DNA of 33,496 nucleotides from Anaerolineaceae bacterium. GTDB taxonomy: Bacteria; Chloroflexota; Anaerolineae; Anaerolineales; Villigracilaceae. The stretch covers positions 1 to 33,496 of the forward strand of contig WOUS01000017.1 of NCBI GenBank assembly GCA_009772985.1, in the 5' to 3' direction. Positions 1 through 7,323 of the stretch are shown here, in pieces; the first letter of the stretch is position 1; each line of letters begins with the position of its first letter. The notes below the pieces were generated by a model. That model saw only the letters and a list, made by a program, of their open reading frames with translations. It had not been told where the DNA came from and ran no database searches. A program made the position numbers and the translations under genes.

Positions 1-1
1 G

Positions 2-190
2 CCCGGCTCGGCCGCCGAGATCCAGACGCTGCTGGACGAATACCAGAATGCCCTGTTCAGCCGGCGCATGGGCGACCTGCCTCCCGCCCGCCGCGCCGCC
101 GAGGTGCTGCGCGGCGCGGCCCTGCGCGCCGCGGCGCAGTCGCGCCTGAAATCCCTGGCCCGTATTCTTGGAAAAGGCAAAACCAGATGA
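2..190 (+). CDS. C-terminal end of an unidentified protein (partial)
   Basis: An open frame enters from the left edge and runs 62 codons to a TGA. The fragment is rich in Ala, Arg and Leu and is probably helical; it ends in a basic tail (LARILGKGKTR). I do not recognise a family from this piece. Its stop codon overlaps the ATG of the downstream cyclase gene as ATGA, so the two are almost certainly translationally coupled and may work in the same signalling pathway. The GC-rich third codon positions match the neighbouring genes. Confidence 0.6.
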   Translation, partial: PGSAAEIQTLLDEYQNALFSRRMGDLPPARRAAEVLRGAALRAAAQSRLKSLARILGKGKTR

Positions 191-1890
191 ACCCTCCTCC
201 CGTCCCGCTCCACGAACAGATCCTGGCGCTCGGCAAACTGGCCGGGCAGATGCGCGCCGCCCTCCAGCCGGCGCGCGCCAGCCTTTCCCCCGATACGCTG
301 GAAAACGCTGCCAGCCTGGAAGCGGCGCTGCACGACCTGGCGCGCCAGGCCACCGCCTTCGAGGAGCAGCGCGGAAAACTGCTGGCGCTGGCCGAAACAG
401 CGCAGGCGGTCAACTCCTCGCTCGAACTCGACGAGGTGCTGCAACAAGTGATGGACACCATCGTCCGTCTCACCGAGGCCGAGCGCGGCTTCCTGATGCT
501 GCGCGACGACCGGGGCGAGATGGTGACGCGCGTGGCGCGCAACTGGGAGCAGGAATCCATCAACCCCGGCGAGTTCGCCATCAGCCGCACGGTGGTGCAG
601 CGCGTGCTCGAAAGCGGCGAGGCGGTGCTGACCACCAACGCCCAGGAGGATCCGCGCTTCGGCGGGCAGGAATCCATCGTGGCCTACAACCTGCGCTCCA
701 TCCTGTGCGTGCCGCTCCAGGCCCGCAGCGAAATGATCGGCGTCATCTACGCCGACAACCGCATCCGCACCGGCATTTTCAGCGAAGCCGAACGCGACCT
801 GCTGAATGTTTTCGCCAACCAGGCCGCAGTGGCCATCGAGAACGCCCGCCTGTTCGCCTCCGTCCGCCGCACGCTGGACGAGGTGACCGAACTCAAGAAC
901 CTGATGGACAACGTCTTCTCCTCCATTGCGAGTGGAGTCATAACCGCCGACGTGGAGGAGCAGATCACCCTGTGCAACCGCGCCGCCGAGGGCATCCTCG
1001 GCCAGGCCATCCCCGACCTGGTCGGCCACCGGCTGGAGGACGTGCTGCCCTCGCTGGCCGCCGACCTGCGCCCGCACCTGGCCTCGGTGCGCGAGACCGA
1101 CAAACCGGTCATCGGGCTGGAAATCAGCCACCGCCTGCCCCAGCGCGGCGCGGTGGACTGGCGGCTGAACCTTTCGCCGCTCAAGGACGCCGACCAGGCC
1201 ACCCAGGGCGTGGCCATCGTGCTCGACGACATGACCGAGCGCAAAAAACTGGAAGCCCAGCGCCGCCTGCTGGAGCGCATGGTCAGCCCGGCGGTGCTTG
1301 CCCAGATTGACCCCGACGCCCTGCAGATCGGCGGGCAGCGCTCCGCCATCACCATCCTGTTCGCCGACATCCGCGGTTTCACCGGCTACAGCGAGAGACA
1401 GTCGCCGGAGGAACTGGTGGCCGTGCTGAACCGCTACCTGGCCGCGGGAGCCGAGGCCGTTCTCCGTCAGGAAGGCACGGTGGACAAATTCCTGGGCGAC
1501 GCAGTCATGGCCTGGTTCAACGCCCCCCTGCCCCAGCCGGACCACACCCTGCGCGCCGTGCGCGCCGCGCTGGACCTGCGGACTGCCGTGGAAAAACTGC
1601 ACGCCGAACTACCGCCCGAGGCGCACCTGTCGTTCGGCGTCGGCATCCACTACGGCGACGCCGTGCTGGGCTGGATCGGCACCGAGAAACGTCTCGACTA
1701 CACCGCCATCGGCGACAGCGTCAACACCGCCAAGCGCATCCAGGAGAACGCCGCCAGGAACCAGATCTTGATCAGCAAGGAAGCCTACGAACGCGTGAAG
1801 GAACAGGTGGATGCCCAGCCCTACGCGCCGCTGCACGTCAAGGGGAAGAAGGAAGCGGTGGAGGTGTGGGAGGTGGCGGGGTTGAAGTGA
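187..1890 (+). CDS. GAF-PAS class III adenylate/guanylate cyclase
   Basis: This 567-residue protein looks like a cytoplasmic signal-responsive nucleotide cyclase making cAMP or cGMP. A helical N-terminus (about 1-75) precedes a GAF domain (76-222), a PAS domain (236-352, ending in the DDMTERK linker) and a class III cyclase domain (385-565). The two metal-binding aspartates are D394 in LFADIRGFTG and D438 in DKFLGDAVMAWF. The transition-state Asn and Arg are N513 and R517 in DSVNTAKR. K501 and D504 in EKRLDYT lie in the region that sets base choice and fit adenylate cyclase better than guanylate cyclase, but I would not rely on this. There is no membrane segment, so the input is probably a small ligand at GAF or PAS. 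The start overlaps the upstream stop as ATGA. Confidence 0.92.
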   Translation: MNPPPVPLHEQILALGKLAGQMRAALQPARASLSPDTLENAASLEAALHDLARQATAFEEQRGKLLALAETAQAVNSSLELDEVLQQVMDTIVRLTEAERGFLMLRDDRGEMVTRVARNWEQESINPGEFAISRTVVQRVLESGEAVLTTNAQEDPRFGGQESIVAYNLRSILCVPLQARSEMIGVIYADNRIRTGIFSEAERDLLNVFANQAAVAIENARLFASVRRTLDEVTELKNLMDNVFSSIASGVITADVEEQITLCNRAAEGILGQAIPDLVGHRLEDVLPSLAADLRPHLASVRETDKPVIGLEISHRLPQRGAVDWRLNLSPLKDADQATQGVAIVLDDMTERKKLEAQRRLLERMVSPAVLAQIDPDALQIGGQRSAITILFADIRGFTGYSERQSPEELVAVLNRYLAAGAEAVLRQEGTVDKFLGDAVMAWFNAPLPQPDHTLRAVRAALDLRTAVEKLHAELPPEAHLSFGVGIHYGDAVLGWIGTEKRLDYTAIGDSVNTAKRIQENAARNQILISKEAYERVKEQVDAQPYAPLHVKGKKEAVEVWEVAGLK

Positions 1891-1903
1891 ACCCCCTCCC
1901 GGC

Positions 1904-1934
1904 CTCCCCCATCCGGAGAGCACGGATGGGGGAG
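1904..1934. repeat. 12-bp perfect inverted repeat
   Basis: Arms 1904-1915 (CTCCCCCATCCG) and 1923-1934 are perfectly complementary around a 7-base loop. The element sits just after the cyclase stop. The C-run/AT/CC arm resembles the two hairpins downstream. No T-tract follows, so it is not a typical intrinsic terminator. Its right arm carries the GGAGGAG used as ribosome binding site by the first mini-ORF. Confidence 0.8.
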
Positions 1935-1943
1935 GAGAATGCT

Positions 1944-2111
1944 CATGAATCAAAATTGCCCCGCCATCAGCAAAAGTCTCCCCCCATTCCTGCACTTGGA
2001 ATGGGGGGACGGAAGGGGGGTGAAGGAGCAGCTGCCATGAACCAAAATCACCCCATCATAAGCACAAGCCTCCCCCCATTCCTGCACTTGGAATGGGGGG
2101 ACCGAGGGGGG
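1944..2111 (+). repeat. Two tandem copies of a 92-bp unit, each with a hairpin
   Basis: The segment starting CATGAATCAAAAT at 1944 recurs 92 bases later as CATGAACCAAAAT. Each copy holds an identical 12-bp perfect stem (TCCCCCCATTCC) with loop TGCACTT, at 1979-2009 and 2071-2101. Sequence between the hairpins has diverged, whereas stem and loop are identical. The second copy runs directly into the start of the DUF559 gene. Confidence 0.85.
1945..2040 (+). CDS. Mini-ORF 1 of a tandem pair before DUF559
   Basis: This is a 31-codon open frame starting MNQNCPAISKSLPPFLHLEWG. GGAGGA at 1931-1936 lies 8 bases before the ATG. Its stop overlaps the ATG of the next mini-ORF (ATGA, 2037-2040). The central residues SLPPFLHLEWGD are encoded by the hairpin at 1979-2009 and recur in the next mini-ORF. 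Whether the peptide itself matters, or the frame only serves as a leader controlling the DUF559 gene, cannot be told from sequence. No known family is recognised. Confidence 0.45.
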   Translation: MNQNCPAISKSLPPFLHLEWGDGRGVKEQLP

Positions 2112-2126
2112 TTCCATGCGTCATAA
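2037..2126 (+). CDS. Mini-ORF 2 of a tandem pair before DUF559
   Basis: This is a 29-codon open frame starting MNQNHPIISTSLPPFLHLEWG, a near copy of mini-ORF 1. AAGGAG at 2023-2028 lies 8 bases before the ATG. Its end overlaps the first 11 bases of the DUF559 gene, so the three frames form a chain of overlapping starts and stops. The two copies differ mostly by substitutions that keep the reading frame open. The product, if made, has no recognisable domain. Confidence 0.45.
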   Translation: MNQNHPIISTSLPPFLHLEWGDRGGFHAS

Positions 2127-2487
2127 ACGCACCACCCCGGCCCTCTTCCACCGCGCCAAAGAACTCCGCCGCAAAATGACCCCCGCCGAGATCAAACTAT
2201 GGGCATACCTGCGCGCCCACCGCGCGAACGATGCCGGATTCCGCCGCCAGCACGCCATCGGCCCCTATATCCCGGATTTTTGCGCCCCGCGCCGGAAACT
2301 CATCATCGAAGTGGACGGCTCTCAGCACCTCGACCAAACCGAGTACGACGCTGAACGCACCACCTATCTCGAACATCACGGCTACCGCGTCTTGCGCTTC
2401 TTCAACGGCGACATAATGAACGATATCAACGGCGTGATGGGGGTGATTTTGGAAGAACTTGGGGATGAATCCAACAAAGAAAACTGA
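2116..2487 (+). CDS. DUF559 / Vsr-like endonuclease-domain protein
   Basis: This 123-residue protein has the full length of stand-alone DUF559 proteins, which share the very-short-patch-repair (Vsr) endonuclease fold. An N-terminal basic helix with the family's RRKMTPAEIKLW motif leads to the nuclease core. D54 in YIPDF and E65/D67 in IIEVDGSQH match the D...(E)xD pattern of the PD-(D/E)XK-related Vsr fold. No lysine follows E65-V-D67, as is usual for the family. The cellular substrate of DUF559 proteins is unknown. The ATG has only a G-run (2105-2110) as ribosome binding site and overlaps mini-ORF 2, so translation is likely coupled. Such genes are often scattered as mobile-looking singletons. 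Confidence 0.85.
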   Translation: MRHKRTTPALFHRAKELRRKMTPAEIKLWAYLRAHRANDAGFRRQHAIGPYIPDFCAPRRKLIIEVDGSQHLDQTEYDAERTTYLEHHGYRVLRFFNGDIMNDINGVMGVILEELGDESNKEN

Positions 2488-2490
2488 CCC

Positions 2491-2529
2491 ACTGTAAACT
2501 GTACACTGTTCACTGTTCACTGAATACTG
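2491..2529. repeat. Short tandem ACTGTTC-type repeat
   Basis: About five degenerate 6-8-base units of the form ACTGTWMAC or ACTGTTC lie between the convergent DUF559 and M20 genes. The M20 stop codon (2517-2519, minus strand) lies inside it and the last residues SSIQ are repeat-encoded. The same unit recurs at 26962-26994. Confidence 0.8.
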
Positions 2530-3620
2530 CTTACCAGCCCCACCAGCGCCTCCACCCCCTTCTCCAGCGGCGCGGTGTTGATGTACTCGTGCACCGTGTG
2601 CGCGCCGCGGCCGGTGGTCAGGCCGACCGTCACGGCGGGCAGGCCGAGGCTGAGCGGATGGTTCGCGTCGGTGGAACCGATGTGCAAGCGCGGCTCGATG
2701 CCCACACTGCGCAGGCAATCCTGCGCCAATTTGACGAGCGGATGTGAAGCCGGGAGTTCCCCCGCCGGGCGGCGGCCGACGACCTCGGCGCTGATCTCCA
2801 CGCCCTCGCGCCGCGCCGCGGCCGCCAACGCCTCCACCTGCCGCGCCATTTCCTCCAGCGTCTCCGGCCCCTCCGAGCGCAGGTCCAGTTCGAGCCGGGC
2901 CTCGGCGGCGATGGTGTTGACCGAGGTCCCGCCGGAGATGATGCCGACGTTGAGCGTGGTGCGCGGCTCGGCGGGAACTTTCAGCGCGGTGATCTTCGCC
3001 GCCAGCGCGGTCAACTCGTGGACCGCGGACGGCTGGCCGTAGTCTATCCACGCGTGGCCGCCGCCGGTCCGCACGCTGACGCGGTAGCGGCGCACGCCCA
3101 GGCCGCGGTGGTAGACGCTGCCGAGCGCCATCCCTTCCAGCACAACGAAGGCGCGCGCCTGCGAGCCAAAGCGTTCGACCAGCGCCTTCATGCCGCGCAG
3201 GTCGCCCAGCCCCTCCTCGCAAACGTTCGCCACCAGCCAGAGGTCGGCGGGCAGGTTGACGGTCCGCTCCCGCAGCGCCCAGACGAGGCCGAACAATCCG
3301 GCCACGCCGAGGGAGTTGTCGCCGATGCCCGCGCCGGAAATGCGTCCCGGCTCGCGGAAAATTTTCAGGTCTGTGCCGATGGGGAAGACGGTGTCGAGGT
3401 GGGCGGAAACGACGAGCGGACGATGGACGGTGGACGATGGACGGAGGGCGGGCAGGCGGGCGCAGACGTTGCCGACAGAATCGATTTCGACGTCCTGCAA
3501 GCCCTCCGCCGCGAAGCGGGCGCGGACGAATTCCGCCCGCTCCGCTTCGTGAAAGGTCGGGGCGGGGATCTGCTGGATGGCGACTGCCAGGTCGAGGAGG
3601 CGGGAGGTTAGATCGGTCAT
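2517..3620 (-). CDS. M20 family zinc metallopeptidase (PepT-like)
   Basis: This 367-residue cytoplasmic aminopeptidase or amidohydrolase of the M20 family carries the two-zinc centre. Zinc/catalytic residues are H74 and D76 in SAHLDTVFP, D101 in GIGDNSLG, and E135-E136 in VCEEGLGD. The C-terminal lobe has GSTDANHPL and the late histidine region GRGAHTVHEY. The lid (dimerisation) domain lies roughly between residues 180 and 290. Family members remove N-terminal residues from small peptides or hydrolyse related amides; the substrate here is not evident. Residues 60-68 (RPSSTVHRP), just before the first metal motif, are encoded by a short tandem repeat. The gene precedes a repeat-filled gap and may not share a transcript with pfkB upstream. 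Confidence 0.9.
   Translation of the reverse strand: MTDLTSRLLDLAVAIQQIPAPTFHEAERAEFVRARFAAEGLQDVEIDSVGNVCARLPALRPSSTVHRPLVVSAHLDTVFPIGTDLKIFREPGRISGAGIGDNSLGVAGLFGLVWALRERTVNLPADLWLVANVCEEGLGDLRGMKALVERFGSQARAFVVLEGMALGSVYHRGLGVRRYRVSVRTGGGHAWIDYGQPSAVHELTALAAKITALKVPAEPRTTLNVGIISGGTSVNTIAAEARLELDLRSEGPETLEEMARQVEALAAAARREGVEISAEVVGRRPAGELPASHPLVKLAQDCLRSVGIEPRLHIGSTDANHPLSLGLPAVTVGLTTGRGAHTVHEYINTAPLEKGVEALVGLVSSIQ
3417..3443. repeat. In-frame GGACGATGGACGG tandem repeat inside the peptidase gene
   Basis: On the plus strand GGACGATGGACGGTGGAC continues with further ATGGACGG units, about 27 bases of a 6-7-base motif. It encodes residues 60-68 of the M20 peptidase in frame, between the Rossmann-like N-terminal strand (VCARLPA) and the first zinc motif. 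Confidence 0.75.
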
Positions 3621-3630
3621 CGTAAAATCC

Positions 3631-3681
3631 GTAGGGCGGGTTTCTTACCCGCCAGGCGGCGGGATTAGAATCCCGCCCTAC
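3631..3681. repeat. Y-shaped palindromic element (two hairpins inside an outer stem)
   Basis: Outer arms GTAGGG (3631-3636) and CCCTAC (3676-3681) enclose two hairpins: GCGGG/CCCGC at 3636-3652 and GCGGGATT/AATCCCGC at 3659-3676. It lies between the pfkB stop and the peptidase start. No T-tract flanks it. Confidence 0.8.
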
Positions 3682-3689
3682 ACTGCCCT

Positions 3690-3711
3690 GGGCGGCCACA
3701 CAGGGTCGCCC
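3690..3711. repeat. Hairpin with ACACAG loop
   Basis: Arms GGGCGGCC (3690-3697) and GGTCGCCC (3704-3711) pair with one G-U around loop ACACAG. The same loop with a different stem occurs at 7367-7390, suggesting a family with a fixed loop and compensated stems. Confidence 0.65.
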
Positions 3712-3740
3712 CTATGTGCCTGCCTGATCTGCGCGCTGCC

Positions 3741-3767
3741 CGTGGGGCGAATTGGCAATTTGCCCTA
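3741..3767. repeat. Palindrome centred on ATTGGCAAT
   Basis: GGGCGAATTG pairs with CAATTTGCCC around one unpaired base, with one G-T wobble. Its right end supplies the TAG stop codon of the PfkB gene (3765-3767, minus strand). Related copies with other stems lie at 8543-8569 (in a gene) and 28053-28074. Confidence 0.75.
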
Positions 3768-4778
3768 CACCTGCCGGACAATCCCGGCCAGCGACTCTCG
3801 CCGCGCCTGCGCCAGGCCGGGCAGCGAGTCCAGGGCGTGGAACGCACCGCTGCCCTCGACCGTCAACGAGGCGGAAACACTGCCGTGCAGGACGGCGCGC
3901 AGCGGGTCGTAGGTTTGGGAAAACCCGGCCAGGAATCCGCCGCAGAAGGAATCGCCCGCGCCGGTCGGGTCGGCGAGGCGCGCTGCGTAGGCGGGCACTT
4001 CCCAGCGTTTTTTGGCGGCGGCGTCGTAGAGCATCTGGCCGCGCCCGCCGCGTTTGATGACGATGAATTCGCAGCCGAAAGCGGCCAGCGCCTCGGCCAT
4101 TTCCCACAAGTTGTCGCTGCGGCCCCAGAACAGGGCGCGCAGTTCCTCCTCGGCGGGCAGGAAGGCGGTCAGGCCGTGCAGGAGATTGCGCACCTCGTCC
4201 AGCATGGAGGGGGCCATCAGCGCGGCGGATGGGTCGAGGGTCACGGCCTTCACGCCCGCCTGCCGGAAGGCGGTGACCAGGCGGCCGGCGGAGAGATGGT
4301 CGAGCGGGCAGAGATGGACGGCGAGCGCCTCCCGGTACGCGTCGGGGATGTCGGCCGGGTGCGGGGCGTCGGGGGCGGGACCGCGCGGCTGGGTGCGGTC
4401 GGAGGGCGGCTGGTAGCCGAGCAGGGATTTCGGGTAGGGCAGGCCGAGGCGTGCAAAGTGCGCCACCGGATTGTTACGTTGAACAGTGGTCGGGTCCAGA
4501 TAGGCGCGGAAGGCGCGCAGGTCGAGATGCCCCGGCACGATGCGGATGCCGTCCGCGTCGAAGCCGCGCTTCTGGAACGAGGCCAGCCACTCGCGGGGAT
4601 AGTCCTCGCCGACTCGTCCGAGCAGGCCAATGCCGGGACCCGAGTCCCGGGTCCAGACCGCTGCGCCGGCCGCGGCGTAGAGCAGGTCGCCGCCGGGGAC
4701 GTCGAGCAGGGGGTGTCCGGCGGGGGGCAGGAGGTAGTCGCGCCGCAGGGTTCCGGCGAGGATGATTTGCGGTTCCAT
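3765..4778 (-). CDS. PfkB family carbohydrate kinase
   Basis: This 337-residue cytoplasmic kinase of the ribokinase/PfkB family transfers phosphate from ATP to a sugar or nucleoside hydroxyl. PfkB signature 2 is clear at DPTGAGDSFCGGFLAG: G273-A-G-D276 form the anion hole, with D276 as catalytic base. The N-terminal GG-LYAAAGAAVW region (29-42) matches the sugar-binding lobe. GLLGRVGEDYP (51-61) is typical. The exact substrate cannot be assigned; with ino1 close by an inositol- or sugar-phosphate link is possible but is only a guess. Residues near 43-48 (TRDSGP) are encoded by a small GC-rich palindrome and may be an insertion. The stop codon comes from a flanking palindromic repeat. Confidence 0.88.
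   Translation of the reverse strand: MEPQIILAGTLRRDYLLPPAGHPLLDVPGGDLLYAAAGAAVWTRDSGPGIGLLGRVGEDYPREWLASFQKRGFDADGIRIVPGHLDLRAFRAYLDPTTVQRNNPVAHFARLGLPYPKSLLGYQPPSDRTQPRGPAPDAPHPADIPDAYREALAVHLCPLDHLSAGRLVTAFRQAGVKAVTLDPSAALMAPSMLDEVRNLLHGLTAFLPAEEELRALFWGRSDNLWEMAEALAAFGCEFIVIKRGGRGQMLYDAAAKKRWEVPAYAARLADPTGAGDSFCGGFLAGFSQTYDPLRAVLHGSVSASLTVEGSGAFHALDSLPGLAQARRESLAGIVRQV
4633..4650. repeat. Small in-frame palindrome in pfkB
   Basis: CCGGGA (4633-4638) and TCCCGG (4645-4650) flank CCCGAG. It encodes the TRDSGPG stretch in a loop just before GLLGRVGE. In GC-rich DNA a 6-bp stem can arise by chance, so this is weak. Confidence 0.35.
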
Positions 4779-4788
4779 ATTCTGTAGA

Positions 4789-4830
4789 GGCGGCTCCCAT
4801 GCCGCCGGAAGACGGGCGTGGGAGCCCGTC
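4789..4830. repeat. Paired hairpins upstream of pfkB
   Basis: GGCGGC/GCCGCC (4789-4806) and GACGGGC/GCCCGTC (4811-4830) form two adjacent hairpins. Their loops are also complementary (CTCCCAT against GTGGGAG), so the region can refold into one long stem. It lies in the 62-base gap between the histidine kinase stop and the pfkB start. Confidence 0.7.
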
Positions 4831-4840
4831 CCACAATTTT

Positions 4841-6100
4841 CTATAGGCTTTTGTGGAAAGCCCCGTCGGGCGCGGCGGCCTGATCGGACTCGTGCGGAAG
4901 AATGAAAGTAAAGTTGCTGCCTTTGCCCTCCACGCTTTCGGCCCAGATGCGTCCGCCGTGCATTTCGACCATTACACGGGCGACCGAAAGCCCCAGCCCC
5001 ATGCCGCCGTGCCGGCGGGTGAGGTGCGACTCGACCTGGTAGAAGCGCTCAAAGATGTGCGGCAGGTCGCGCGCCGGGATGCCGATGCCGTCGTCCATCA
5101 CCGAGACTTTGACGTAGCCGGGGATCTGCTCGGCGGCCACCAGCACGTGCCCGCCGGAGTCGGTGAAGACAATGGCGTTCTTGACCAGGTTGCTGAGGGC
5201 GATGGCGATCTTGGCGGCGTCGCCTTCGATGAGAATGTCTTCCGGTTTGATCTCCACGCGCAGCGTCACGCGCTTTTCGCGGGCCTCGTCGTGGAATGTG
5301 TCCATCACTTCCTCGATGACGCGTTTAATGGACACCGAACGGCTGCGCAGGCTGGCCATGCCGCGCTGGACGTTGTCCATGTTCGCCATGTTGTCCACGA
5401 TCTCTTTCAGGCGCATGGCATTGCGGACGATGATGTCCAGTTGGGATTTGTGCTCGTCGGTGATGACTTCGCGCAGGAAGGTGGAATGGCCGAGGATGAG
5501 GCCGAGCGGGGTGCGCAGTTCGTGCGAGGCGATGGCGATGAAGTCGGCTTTCATCTTGTCCAGTTGCGCCATCTCGTTCAGGGATTTCTGGACGCGCTCC
5601 ATCAGGCGGGCGTTCTGGAGGACAACCGCCGCCTGCGAGGCAAGAGTCTCTAGAATTGTGAGGTCGTCTTCGGTATAATGGGCGCTGCCGGTCTTGTTGA
5701 CCGCTTCCAGCACGCCGAGCGTTTCCCCCTTGTAGACAATGGGAACCGCCGCCAGGCTGCGGGTGACGAACTCGGCGGCCTGGTCGGCGCCTTTGAAATG
5801 CCGCCCGTCCGCCGGAACGTCGGCAACCAGAGCGGGTTTGACATTCTGGTACACCCACCCGGCGATGCTTCCCTTGACCGGCACCCGGACTGACTTGAGA
5901 GCGTCGCGGTGGAACCAGGGGACGGCCAGGAAGCGGAACTGCCCACCGCTCTCCTCGACCTCCAGCACGGAGGCCACTTCGCTGGAGGTCAGTTCGCTGG
6001 CAGCCGACAGGACCTGTTGCAGGAACGGTTCGAGGTCCAGGGACAGGCTCAGGTTCCGGCTGAGGTCGAGCAGGCGTTGGATGGGTTCGTTTTCGGTCAT
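4841..6100 (-). CDS. GAF-domain sensor histidine kinase
   Basis: This is a 419-residue soluble histidine kinase. An N-terminal GAF domain (about 6-166) is followed by a coiled linker (167-182), a HisKA dimerisation domain with phospho-acceptor H193 in ASHELRTP, and a HATPase_c domain. The N box has N304 and N308 in NLVKNAI, the G1 box is DDGIGIP (about 336-342) and the G2 box is GMGLGLSV (366-373). No membrane segment is visible, so it senses a cytoplasmic ligand or redox state. I chose MTENEPIQ as start: an in-frame upstream extension would run through the TATAAT promoter and a palindromic repeat and has no domain match. No response regulator is adjacent, so the partner is elsewhere, possibly the orphan regulator at 20443-21159. 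Confidence 0.92.
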   Translation of the reverse strand: MTENEPIQRLLDLSRNLSLSLDLEPFLQQVLSAASELTSSEVASVLEVEESGGQFRFLAVPWFHRDALKSVRVPVKGSIAGWVYQNVKPALVADVPADGRHFKGADQAAEFVTRSLAAVPIVYKGETLGVLEAVNKTGSAHYTEDDLTILETLASQAAVVLQNARLMERVQKSLNEMAQLDKMKADFIAIASHELRTPLGLILGHSTFLREVITDEHKSQLDIIVRNAMRLKEIVDNMANMDNVQRGMASLRSRSVSIKRVIEEVMDTFHDEAREKRVTLRVEIKPEDILIEGDAAKIAIALSNLVKNAIVFTDSGGHVLVAAEQIPGYVKVSVMDDGIGIPARDLPHIFERFYQVESHLTRRHGGMGLGLSVARVMVEMHGGRIWAESVEGKGSNFTFILPHESDQAAAPDGAFHKSL

Positions 6101-6123
6101 GGATTCGCTCGTGGCAAGAATTA

Positions 6124-6129
6124 TTATAG
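6124..6129 (-). promoter_or_regulatory. Probable -10 box of the histidine kinase gene
   Basis: The minus strand reads TATAAT here, 24 bases before the chosen ATG. The -35 region 17 bases upstream (TGTTTC) is weak. Confidence 0.4.
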
Positions 6130-6157
6130 CATAAGCAATTTTGCAGAAACAGCGCCC

Positions 6158-6209
6158 GGACTCCGAAGTCTCCCAACTTCGGACAAAATCTGGAGATTTT
6201 GCAGTCCGA
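6158..6209. repeat. Y-shaped palindromic element between divergent genes
   Basis: Outer arms CGGACT (6158-6163) and AGTCCG (6204-6209) enclose two perfect hairpins: CCGAAGT/ACTTCGG (6164-6183) and CAAAATCT/AGATTTTG (6185-6202). It lies between the histidine kinase and ino1 starts, in the space where promoters are expected. Confidence 0.85.
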
Positions 6210-6243
6210 CAACCAAGTTCAATCAAACAAGGAGATTAAAGTT

Positions 6244-7323
6244 ATGAGTAAAAAGAAAGTCCGCGTGGCCATCATCGGCGTGGGGAACTGCGCCTCGTCG
6301 CTGGTGCAGGGCATCGAATATTACAAGAATGCGGCGGATGACGCCAGCGTGCCAGGCATCATGCACGTCAACCTGGGCGGCTACCACATCCGTGACATCG
6401 AATTCACGCTGGGCATTGACATCAACGTGACCAAGGTCGGCAAGGACCTCTCGGAGGCCATCTTCGCCGAACCGAACAACACTTACAAGTTCTGCGGCGT
6501 GCCGAACCTTCACGTCCCGGTGGTGCGCGGCATGACCCACGACGGCCTGGGCAAGTACCTGTCGCAGGTCATCACAAAAGCCCCCGGTCCGACCGCCGAC
6601 ATCGTCAAATTGCTGAAAGACACGAAGACCGACGTGGTGATCTCGTACCTGCCGGTCGGCTCGGAAATGGCGACCAAGTGGTACGCCGAGCAGGTCATCG
6701 AGGCGGGCTGCTCCTTCGTCAACTGCATCCCGGTCTTCATCGCCTCGTCCGAGTACTGGGGCAAACGCTTCAAGGATGCCGGCCTGCCCATCCTGGGCGA
6801 CGACATCAAGAGCCAGGTCGGGGCGACCATCCTGCACCGCGTCCTGACCAGCCTGTTCGTGGACCGCGGCGTGCGCATTGACCGCACCTACCAACTCAAC
6901 TTCGGCGGCAACACCGACTTCCTCAACATGCTGGAACGCGAGCGGCTGGAGAGCAAGAAGATTTCCAAGACCGGCGCGGTCACCAGCATGATCCCCTACC
7001 AGATGGACCCGGACAACGTCCACGTCGGGCCGTCGGACCACGTGCCGTGGCTGACCGACCGCAAGTGGTGCTACGTCCGCATGGAAGGGACAACTTTCGG
7101 CGACGTGCCGCTCAACGTGGAAGTCAAACTGGAAGTGTGGGACTCGCCCAACTCGGCCGGCGTGGTGATTGACGCCGTCCGCTGCGCCAAACTGGCGCTC
7201 GACCGCGGCCTGTCCGGACCGATTGTCGGACCGTCGTCCTATTTCTTCAAGACGCCGCCCAAACAGTTCCGCGACGATGTTTGCCGCGAAAAGACCGAGG
7301 CGTTCATCAAGGGCAAAGAGTAG
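6244..7323 (+). CDS. ino1: Inositol-3-phosphate synthase (Ino1)
   Basis: The enzyme cyclises D-glucose 6-phosphate to 1D-myo-inositol 3-phosphate with bound NAD+, the committed step to inositol lipids, mycothiol-like thiols or inositol-based solutes. The 359-residue length fits the short bacterial/archaeal type. The Rossmann NAD site is [15 protein letters not shown] (9-23). The family hallmark [11 protein letters not shown] and the active-site region [11 protein letters not shown] are intact, as is [14 protein letters not shown] near the end. AAGGAGA (6229-6235) precedes the ATG by 8 bases and fixes the start. No inositol monophosphatase or PI synthase lies in the window. It is followed by a palindrome-filled gap. 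Confidence 0.95.
   Translation: MSKKKVRVAIIGVGNCASSLVQGIEYYKNAADDASVPGIMHVNLGGYHIRDIEFTLGIDINVTKVGKDLSEAIFAEPNNTYKFCGVPNLHVPVVRGMTHDGLGKYLSQVITKAPGPTADIVKLLKDTKTDVVISYLPVGSEMATKWYAEQVIEAGCSFVNCIPVFIASSEYWGKRFKDAGLPILGDDIKSQVGATILHRVLTSLFVDRGVRIDRTYQLNFGGNTDFLNMLERERLESKKISKTGAVTSMIPYQMDPDNVHVGPSDHVPWLTDRKWCYVRMEGTTFGDVPLNVEVKLEVWDSPNSAGVVIDAVRCAKLALDRGLSGPIVGPSSYFFKTPPKQFRDDVCREKTEAFIKGKE

Noticed and set aside
1904..2111. C/G-rich hairpins as intrinsic terminators
   Set aside because: None is followed by a T-run on either strand, and two lie inside apparent coding frames.
2197..3699. Very long Arg/Pro-rich open frame on the minus strand
   Set aside because: It is out of frame with the M20 peptidase, has no domain, and arises from GC-rich third positions.
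6101..6226. Longer N-terminus for the histidine kinase
   Set aside because: It would translate a TATAAT box and the Y-shaped palindrome and adds no domain.
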